From contig CAMTPD010000135.1 of the NCBI GenBank assembly GCA_947074265.1, positions 1 through 5,676 on the forward strand: a stretch of 5,676 bases of DNA, read 5' to 3'. This document shows, piece after piece, positions 1-5,676 of the stretch (positions are counted from its first letter, which is position 1; each line of letters begins with the position of its first letter). The DNA is from an uncultured Porphyromonadaceae bacterium (GTDB taxonomy: Bacteria; Bacteroidota; Bacteroidia; Bacteroidales; CAMTPD01). The position numbers and the translations under genes were made by a program. The notes below the pieces were generated by a model. It saw nothing but the letters and a program-made list of their open reading frames with translations, was not told where the DNA came from and made no database searches.

Positions 1-410
1 CATCTCAGCTGCTCAAACGTAAAGCCGTACTGATCTGCTTGCGGCACTTTTGCCCGCCAGATTCCGTTCTCCCACGGTTTCCAACCCGTAACCTCTACGC
101 CGCCGCTCAAAATGGTTTGGTCCATGCCTGCACCTTTGATTACCGTCGGACGTGTATCTTCCGTGTCAAAAACAAGCGGACTACCCATCGTGTAGGTCCC
201 CGCCTCAACGTACACATACGCTGTATCTTTTCCGGTCGATGCTTTGATTAATTCCTTTGCTTTGTGAAGCGACTTTACAGGACTAGCTTTCGTTCCTTTG
301 TTGGTATCGCAACCGTTGGTAGAAACATAGAATGCTTCCTGCGCAACAATGGGTTGGCTCATTAATAATGCAGCCAATCCCATCCAATTATATAGTGCTC
401 TTTTTTTCAT
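1..410 (-). CDS. Secreted right-handed beta-helix protein, N-terminal part (3' end outside window)
   Basis: This gene reads from an ATG at 410-408 through 136 uninterrupted codons to the left edge, where it is cut. It begins MKKRALYNWM, and a hydrophobic stretch at about residues 10-22 ends in IVA|QE, a plausible signal peptidase I site after Ala23, so export is likely. The mature protein opens with FYVSTNGCDTNKGT followed by SPVKSL. This is the usual N-terminal cap of bacterial right-handed parallel beta-helix proteins (pectate-lyase-like fold). Around residues 102-121, SGGVEVTGW and NGIWRAKVP match the segment that precedes the first full helical coils in many Bacteroidota members. The catalytic region is missing, so activity cannot be assigned; polysaccharide hydrolase or lyase families such as GH141 or GH120 are possible. 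It starts 28 bases after the neighbouring beta-helix gene, whose N-terminus it resembles, suggesting co-transcription. No strong ribosome binding site precedes the ATG, only an A-rich stretch, which is normal in Bacteroidota. Confidence 0.85.
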   Translation of the reverse strand, partial: MKKRALYNWMGLAALLMSQPIVAQEAFYVSTNGCDTNKGTKASPVKSLHKAKELIKASTGKDTAYVYVEAGTYTMGSPLVFDTEDTRPTVIKGAGMDQTILSGGVEVTGWKPWENGIWRAKVPQADQYGFTFEQLR

Positions 411-438
411 GTTTATTTCTTGGTAAGCATACGACAAC

Positions 439-2577
439 TTAAGGCAATGTACAGCCAATCTTATCAAACGGAATTTGTTGGAAGCCCGGAATTCTTTCGA
501 ACAACGTGGCATTCGGTTTGAAACCCTTCAACGGATCTTCGCAGTCAACGAATCCCGGATCCTCGTTGGTAGCCCAGTTGTCGTAGAATTCTCCCCACTG
601 CGATTGCCCGTTGAGCACATTCCCGATTTTATAGAACAGGTTTCCGTTGATTACATTACGCTTCGGATACGACGGGTCTTCGTCCCAATAATTTGCCAAC
701 TCCGGATAGGCCGTGCTGTAAGGTGGCTGATTATACTTCACCACATTGAGACGTTGTTCCATAATACCGCCTTTGGCTACCATTCCTTTACCCCAACCTT
801 GCATACGGTTGTCGATATGAATTGCCACCGGCGATTCGATAAAGATATTATTGGTATACGTGTTGTCGTGTCCGCCGCCGATAAGAACCGGAAGCGAGCC
901 TGCACGGTGGTATACATTTCCATACACTTTGGTATCGCAAGCACCGTCGTCATGATACGTTGCCGTAACACGGTGGCGCGGACTCAGTTCTTTGAAATAG
1001 CAATAACGGATTACACTGCCGCGTTCCGATGCGTCGCGTCCGTAGTAGATTGCCCCTTGGTCGTCGACCTCACCACACACATTCGTTATCTTACACAACT
1101 CGATCACGTGATCGTTGCCATGGAAAAGAATCGCCATACTCGGCGCATTGTAAATATCACACTTGCTGATACGGTTTCCGACACCGTCCATCCACACACC
1201 CGGACGATACGACTTCTCGATGCGGTTGTAGTCGTGAATCTTGCAGTTCTCCACAAAGTTGCCGGCTGCGGTTAGTGATGCACGATCACCGCCACCCAAA
1301 CTCACACCTCCGGCACCTACATTGTAGATGTAGCAATCTTGCACACCGTTGTTGGTTCCGCCGTTACGATTGAATAAAACATCTTGATATACCTTACCGA
1401 GCAAGTCGCCCACGATACGCGAAGCTCGCTCGCCACCGGCCTCAGCCGCATGTGGTCGCAAAGCCTGCTTATCGGGCGTAACAGAACCTTGTCCGATGCA
1501 AACTCCCAAACCACCGAGGTTTCGAATCGTACATCCTTTTATCAATACATTGTTTGTTTGCTCCATATAGATTCCCATGTCGCGACCATATTCAAACGTA
1601 ATCCCTTCGATCAGTACATTCGAACGGTTCTCGATCGCAACAAGCGGTTTGTCCAAAACAGAAACGTGCAAAGACGCTAACTTTTCCTCGGGCATGTAAA
1701 CATACATTTTACCGTGCGTTGCATCTACGACATACTCACCCGGCAAATCGATCTCCTCTACCAAGTTTACGGCAAACCATTGACGCCATGGTGCACCGGT
1801 CATAAAGCCGTAAACCGTTTGTTGGGCCGGATGAATGGTTTTAGCCTGCGCGTCGATACTTCCCACGCGAATCATATCATCGGCATACCCGTGTGCGAAG
1901 TACCCACTTATCCACACGTTTTCATCAATCACCCATTCGGATGGTCGCGACTCTGCATATTTGAAAACCGGAAGTTTGCCTTCTTTTACATGTTCGCCTG
2001 TTCCTGCTTCAAGAACTTCTCCTATTAATACGGTAGAATCGTTGGGCCAGCGCGAAAGACGCATCGGTGATTCGTTGACAAACAACTCACTCCATCCCGC
2101 ACTGCTGGGACGTCCAAAGCCCGAAGCCCTTAGTCCGCCCACGGGAATACCCAGTTTCGTTAAGTCTATTTCTTTTACTTTTCCACGCATTTCGGGACGA
2201 ATACGCTCCGCGACAGCTTGATCTGCCACCCGCTTCAATACATCTTTTTTCAGATGTCTGCCTCCCGAGATAGAGACTTTCTCATCGCCATACGGTTTTA
2301 TGGTAAGGTTGTTGGTGTGACCGTTGTTTCCGATCACTACCGTTTCGCTGATCTCGTAACAGCCGTTGCGCATAAAAATCGTTACAGCTTCAGTTGATTC
2401 GGTTGCCGCCAAGGCCAATGCCGCCGGCAGCGTCTTTACCGGACTACCCATAGTACCGCTATTCGTATCCTTTCCCTTTGGTGATACATAAATATCCTTT
2501 GCACTCACCATCTGCACGCAAAAAGAGGCCAGTAACAATACCCTGCCTGTGTTTTTCTTCCAGTTCATTTCTTTCAT
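439..2577 (-). CDS. Secreted right-handed parallel beta-helix protein, probable glycoside hydrolase (GH141-like)
   Basis: This is a complete 712-residue protein. A signal peptide (basic MNWKKNTGR, then VLLLASFCVQMV, then VSA|KD near residue 26) indicates export. The cap motif IYVSPKGKDTNSGT with SPVKTL follows at about 29-50. ISGG at 103-106 and the ELFVNESPMRLSRWPND segment at 164-180 are recognisable in Bacteroidota and Planctomycetota beta-helix enzymes. Residues 310-590 hold the helical coils, with repeated N-x-I/V ladders such as NNVLIKGCTI, GVQDCYIYNV and VENCKIHDY. A charged insertion at about 364-408 interrupts them. Conserved-looking acidic clusters are EVDDQGAIYYGRD (503-515), HDDG (542-545) and IHIDNR (586-591). 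They are candidates for the active site, but I cannot map catalytic residues from sequence alone. The C-terminus IPGFQQIPFDKIG is a typical ending of this group. GH141 (fucosidase/xylanase) is my best family guess at low confidence; GH110 and GH120 look less likely. The start at 2577 gives MKEMNWKK; Met4 at 2568 is an equally good start. It is probably the first gene of a two-gene minus-strand unit. Confidence 0.88.
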   Translation of the reverse strand: MKEMNWKKNTGRVLLLASFCVQMVSAKDIYVSPKGKDTNSGTMGSPVKTLPAALALAATESTEAVTIFMRNGCYEISETVVIGNNGHTNNLTIKPYGDEKVSISGGRHLKKDVLKRVADQAVAERIRPEMRGKVKEIDLTKLGIPVGGLRASGFGRPSSAGWSELFVNESPMRLSRWPNDSTVLIGEVLEAGTGEHVKEGKLPVFKYAESRPSEWVIDENVWISGYFAHGYADDMIRVGSIDAQAKTIHPAQQTVYGFMTGAPWRQWFAVNLVEEIDLPGEYVVDATHGKMYVYMPEEKLASLHVSVLDKPLVAIENRSNVLIEGITFEYGRDMGIYMEQTNNVLIKGCTIRNLGGLGVCIGQGSVTPDKQALRPHAAEAGGERASRIVGDLLGKVYQDVLFNRNGGTNNGVQDCYIYNVGAGGVSLGGGDRASLTAAGNFVENCKIHDYNRIEKSYRPGVWMDGVGNRISKCDIYNAPSMAILFHGNDHVIELCKITNVCGEVDDQGAIYYGRDASERGSVIRYCYFKELSPRHRVTATYHDDGACDTKVYGNVYHRAGSLPVLIGGGHDNTYTNNIFIESPVAIHIDNRMQGWGKGMVAKGGIMEQRLNVVKYNQPPYSTAYPELANYWDEDPSYPKRNVINGNLFYKIGNVLNGQSQWGEFYDNWATNEDPGFVDCEDPLKGFKPNATLFERIPGFQQIPFDKIGCTLP

Positions 2578-2658
2578 GAGTTAGTTAAGTTTATTCGATA
2601 TGATAGTGTATTTTATCATGATTTATCGTTGCTTCGTCAAATCTGTATTTTCCATGAA

Positions 2659-2740
2659 GATCTTTTTTTTCGGGATTGCATCATTCAATCTCCGTTATAA
2701 TTAAGCCGTCAAAATAGGCTCCTTTGAATCAAAAAAGATC
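2659..2740. repeat. Inverted repeat with 10-base arms
   Basis: GATCTTTTTT at 2659-2668 is exactly complementary in inverted orientation to AAAAAAGATC at 2731-2740, with 62 bases between the arms. The arms are of low complexity (a homopolymer run plus the self-complementary GATC), so chance is a fair explanation. It could form a long-range stem in the leader of the minus-strand transcript if transcription starts upstream of 2740. Confidence 0.3.
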
Positions 2741-2829
2741 ATTATAGTGCATTTTTCTGCCGAATTGATAAAATTTCGATCGGCATACTTAAATATACAT
2801 TTTTTGTTTTTCATACATTTACAATACAA

Positions 2830-2844
2830 CATGTGTGCTACATG
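2830..2844. promoter_or_regulatory. Perfect 5-5-5 dyad, possible operator
   Basis: The sequence reads CATGT-GTGCT-ACATG, two perfect 5-base half-sites around a 5-base centre. It lies about 140 bases upstream of the GH35 start and about 15 bases upstream of the weak promoter candidate. Its size would suit a dimeric DNA-binding regulator. A 5-base dyad can arise by chance in 400 bases, and no regulator gene is in the window, so the role is conjectural. Confidence 0.25.
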
Positions 2845-2858
2845 AAAATAACAACAGC

Positions 2859-2891
2859 TTCGATTCTCGAGATAGACTAACTGTATTTTTC
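2859..2891 (+). promoter_or_regulatory. Candidate Bacteroidota-type promoter for the GH35 gene
   Basis: TTCG at 2859-2862 and TATTTTTC at 2884-2891 are separated by 21 bases. Each differs by one base from the Bacteroides primary sigma factor consensus (TTTG near -33 and TAnnTTTG near -7), and the spacing is about right. Transcription would start near 2895-2898 and leave a leader of roughly 85-90 bases before the ATG at 2984. It is the best plus-strand candidate I found, but with a mismatch in both elements it remains weak. Confidence 0.3.
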
Positions 2892-2983
2892 ACCCTCTTG
2901 GCAAACGAAGAACACCATGCTTGTTTCGATTGAATAAGACAACCATGAAGACAAATTAATAAAGCTAACAATAAACTCAATCC

Positions 2984-5622
2984 ATGAATAAATTCTCCAC
3001 CTTCCTCAAGAGTAGGCTATGCATTGCAAGTGCCGGTATTCTACTCACGACGGCACAAACCGTTTCGGCGCAGCAACTCCCCGAAAAGAAGTTTAGCCAT
3101 CCCGAACGCATCAAGTACGACAATCAGTGTTTTACCATAGAAGGCGAAGACATCTTTGTATTCAGTGCCGCCTTCCATTACTTTCGATGTCCGCAAGAAT
3201 TGTGGCGCGACCGCTTCGCTAAAATAAAAGAAGCCGGCTTTAATACCGTAGAGACTTACGTTCCGTGGAACTGGCACGAGCGCAACATGCCTAAAAACGT
3301 AAACGACTATTCGCAGTGCGACTTTACCGACCTCAAAGCTTGGCTCAAGATAGCACACGAAGAGTTTGACCTTTATACCATTGTACGTCCCGGGCCATTC
3401 ATTTGTGCCGAATGGGCAGGCGGTGCATACCCGCGTTGGCTAGCCAAGTTTTGTCCCGACCAATACGACACCAGCTTTTGGCTTCGAAGCAATCATCCCG
3501 AACACATCAAGTGGTCTACCCACTGGTTCAACGCCGTTTCTCCCGTATTTGCCGAAGAACAGCTTTCGCGCAAGAAGAAAGGAGAGAAAGGAATTATCAT
3601 GGTGCAGCTCGAAAACGAATACATTTACTTCGGGATGGAATCGGACAAGAAAATCGAGTTCTTGAAAGCATTGTACGATGCCTCGGTAAATAACGGAATC
3701 GATGTTCCCTTGTTTACCTGCGTAACACCCGAAGTGCGCGGCTCAAAAGATCCTGTAATCAGTCAGCTTTTCGACATGGATAATCAATACGTATGGTGGA
3801 ATATGCACGAAGCCAAAACCCGTATCGAAGATCTTCGAAAGATACAACCCAATGCACCCGCCTTCGTTTGCGAGTTGCAAGGAGGATGGTTCTCTACCGT
3901 AGGCGGTGCATTAAGTGAAGACAGTTATCTCGATGGCCGTCATGCCTCAGGCATGGCACTGATGGGAATGGCAGGCGGTAGCACCGGACTCAACTATTAT
4001 ATGTTTTTCGGCGGAACCCACTTTGCCGGTTGGGGTGCACGCCGCATGACTACCACCTACGATTACGGTGCGCCGTTGAAAGAAAACGGAGGAGTAGGTG
4101 AAAAATACGCAGCCGTAAAAAGCATCGGTAACCTGATCAACAAATACGAACAGCAGCTTACCCGCACCACCGACGTTTCGTCGCAACTAAGCGGTGCCAC
4201 GGACGATATGACCGCAGCCTTGCGACAGTCGGCAGATCAAACGCGCTTCTTATTCGTACTCAATAAAAACAAAAAACAACCCGTATATCAAACTCTTACG
4301 GTGCAAACCGCAAATGGGAAAACAATACCTGTAACCTGTTCGCTCAAGCCACTCGAAAGCAAACTACTGGTGCTGCCTTCGGGAGCAAACTCAAGCATGG
4401 ACGGCGAATGGTTTCCGCAAGAAGCCGAAATGCCGAAACGCCCTACGTCTTTGCCTGCCGCTATCCGCGTTTCTAAAGCATGGAAACAAAACGAAGACTA
4501 CAACGGCAACTGGCAAAAGCTGCGCAACGGCGTCTCTCTGCCCGAGTTGGATGTAAACGACTGCCGCTATTCGATGTATAAAAGCGAAGTAAACGTATCG
4601 AATAAAGACTTGCAACAATACGGCACCTTGCTGTTCGACATGTTTACCGACGACCCCATGTATGTAGAGGTAAACGGACAAGTAGCCGCCAAAGCTTCGA
4701 CAGACGAGAACGACAACACGTTCAACGTACAAGGACTACTGAAAGAAGGCAAAAACACCATCGTTGCTCTGTATGAAAACAAAGGACATGCACATGGTTA
4801 TCGCCCGATGGAAGAGTTGAGCGGAATGCGCAAAGGCGGACTTGGCAAGCCGCAGACCTCGATCACACCAATCGAAGATTGGGATGTAAAAGCGGTAACA
4901 ACACCTGTAAAAGATATCGCATCCGTAACAACCGCAACCGATGGTTGGGACAAGATCATGCTCAACGAGGAAACCATTGCCGGATTGGCAACCTTGCAGA
5001 TAGCCGGACTTGAGAAACCGAAATGGCCTGCTGCGTGGGTTATCCACGGAAAAGAAGGGACTGCGGTATACCGTACGCACATCAACTTCACACCCGATAT
5101 GCTTGCCAACGAAAAGACGGTGCTCGAATTTGCTTGCATCGACGACGAAGGCTCATTGTATGTAAACGGAAAAGAAGTAGGAACACACAATGAATGGGAC
5201 AAGCCGTTTATTGTAAACATCGCACCTTATATTAAGCCGGGCAACAACGAGGTTGCAGTGGTAGTAAAGAACGGTAGCGGTGCCGGCGGAATTTTAAAGT
5301 CGGTACGTTTGCTGCGCGAACTGAAGATCGAAAAGCCGCTCAACTGGATGGTATCAACAGACTTGGGAGGTGTTGTTAATAATTGGCATATGCCGACAAA
5401 CCCAACAAGCAACTGGACCGAAGTAGCCTTGAATACACAAGATCCGATTGCCCGCAAAGGGAAAGATGTACAACCCAAAGGCAAACAAGACGGACTGCTT
5501 ACTTGGTACAAGGTTGAGTTTGACATGCCAACACTTCCAAGCAATGTATGGATTCCATGGCGCGCCATCATCAATACGTCGGGCACGGGCTACATGTGGC
5601 TCAATGGTAACAACATCGGACG
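2984..5622 (+). CDS. Secreted GH35 beta-galactosidase, C-terminus truncated by contig end
   Basis: This is a glycoside hydrolase family 35 enzyme, expected to release terminal beta-galactose from oligo- or polysaccharides by a retaining mechanism. A signal peptide ends at VSA|QQ (Ala29). The (beta/alpha)8 catalytic domain spans about residues 40-385 and shows SAAFHYFRCP, NTVETYVPWNWHE, VRPGPFICAEW and GGTHFAGWGA. In QLENEY the acid/base is Glu212, and in CELQGGWF the nucleophile is Glu297, by analogy with the family. Beta-sandwich (galactose-binding-like) regions follow: about 500-620 (with DDPMYVEVNGQ), 680-778 (with DEGSLYVNGKEVG) and 838-880 (with GTGYMWLNGNNIGR). The genomic frame holds 879 codons plus two bases of Arg880; from 5623 the DNA is sequencing adapter. 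The frame continues as DRKSVV to a TAG at 5642-5644, but that tail and stop are artefacts. Family members usually continue after NIGR with an aromatic residue and some tens more residues. The ATG at 2984 is chosen because it starts the signal peptide and in-frame stops lie just upstream. No strong ribosome binding site precedes it. Confidence 0.95.
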
Positions 5623-5676
5623 AGATCGGAAGAGCGTCGTGTAGGGAAAGAGTGTACGACCGGGTGTAGATCTCGG
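5623..5676. other. Illumina P5-side adapter contamination with 8-base index
   Basis: From 5623 the sequence starts AGATCGGAAGAGC and through 5655 (33 bases) matches the reverse complement of the standard Illumina read 1 primer site. Bases 5656-5663 (ACGACCGG) occupy the i5 index position. Bases 5664-5676 (GTGTAGATCTCGG) match the start of the reverse-complemented P5 flow-cell sequence. All three parts come in the order expected for read-through of a short insert in a dual-indexed library. This is from memory of the adapter sequences; the match is long and ordered enough to leave little doubt. The exact junction could shift by a base or so, because the first adapter base also completes an Arg codon. 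The stretch is not part of the organism's genome. Confidence 0.97.

Larger units (their letters stand above)
2578..2983. other. Divergent AT-rich intergenic region
   Basis: These 406 bases separate the divergently transcribed beta-helix and GH35 genes and must hold the promoters for both directions. The region is visibly richer in A+T than the genes on either side and has no credible coding sequence. It contains several T or A runs (for example 2663-2670 and 2731-2736) and the small symmetric elements listed separately. On the minus strand I found no good match to the Bacteroides promoter consensus (TTTG at -33, TAnnTTTG at -7). The nearest is TATTTTG at 2718-2712, one base short in its spacer and without a well-placed upstream element. 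No riboswitch, tRNA or rho-independent terminator is evident. Confidence 0.7.

Noticed and set aside
39..251. A 70-codon plus-strand open frame at the left end
   Set aside because: It is antisense to the N-terminal part of the beta-helix gene starting at 410, which has a signal peptide and the cap motif; the plus-strand translation has no recognisable features.
475..1275. A 266-codon open frame on the plus strand opposite the beta-helix gene
   Set aside because: It is antisense to a well-supported protein with signal peptide and beta-helix motifs. Its translation has no recognisable domain, and codon bias of the real gene often opens the reverse frame. The shorter frames at 1384-1680, 1714-2028 and 1835-2221 are rejected for the same reason.
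2600..2619. Small inverted repeat ATGATA / TATCAT with an 8-base loop
   Set aside because: A 6-base A/T-rich stem is too weak to be a terminator or a credible RNA element, and it sits just upstream of a start rather than after a gene.
2741..2746. TATAAT on the minus strand, a perfect E. coli-type -10 box
   Set aside because: No matching -35 element is found at the right distance, and Bacteroidota primary sigma factors use a different consensus. In AT-rich DNA such hexamers occur by chance.
2945..2959. A four-codon upstream frame (ATG AAG ACA AAT TAA) before the GH35 start
   Set aside because: It is too short to support as a leader peptide, has no ribosome binding site, and shows no repeated regulatory codons. 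It only confirms that the GH35 gene cannot start further upstream in this frame.
4391..5586. Several minus-strand open frames of 71-140 codons opposite the GH35 gene
   Set aside because: They overlap one another and lie wholly antisense to a clear GH35 coding sequence. They show no domains or plausible starts. The frames at 3041-3358 and 3947-4186 are likewise shadows.
5642..5644. TAG as the natural stop codon of the GH35 gene
   Set aside because: It lies inside the adapter sequence that starts at 5623, so it says nothing about the real end of the gene.

Overview
The window looks like a piece of a Bacteroidales (Bacteroidota) genome, of gut or rumen type. Three secreted carbohydrate-active proteins sit together, the intergenic DNA is AT-rich, and the starts lack strong Shine-Dalgarno sequences. 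These traits suit the group, but no 16S or other marker gene is present, so the assignment is an inference. The layout resembles an accessory part of a polysaccharide utilisation locus. No SusC/SusD pair, regulator, tRNA, CRISPR array or insertion sequence is visible.

Layout: (1) 1-410, minus strand: the N-terminal 136 codons of a secreted right-handed beta-helix protein, cut by the left edge. (2) 439-2577, minus strand: a complete 712-residue secreted right-handed beta-helix protein, probably a glycoside hydrolase or lyase-type enzyme. It is 28 bases upstream of the first gene and is its likely operon partner and distant paralogue. (3) 2578-2983: a 406-base AT-rich divergent intergenic region with weak promoter-like and dyad elements. 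(4) 2984-5622, plus strand: a secreted GH35 beta-galactosidase with both catalytic glutamates, followed by beta-sandwich domains. (5) 5623-5676: not genomic DNA. It matches an Illumina P5-side adapter read in reverse complement, with an 8-base index inside it.

The apparent stop codon of the GH35 gene at 5642-5644 therefore lies in the adapter. The true gene is truncated at about 5622 and its last tens of residues are missing. The right edge is thus probably a contig end, and the last 54 bases should be trimmed.

Working together, all three proteins carry signal peptides and would act in the periplasm or at the cell surface. The GH35 enzyme would remove terminal beta-galactose, and the beta-helix proteins would act on other linkages of the same glycan. 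A galactose-bearing plant pectin or arabinogalactan, or a host glycan, would fit; the sequence does not decide between them. I found no convincing undescribed system. The best-supported unusual observation is the adapter and its effect on the annotation.
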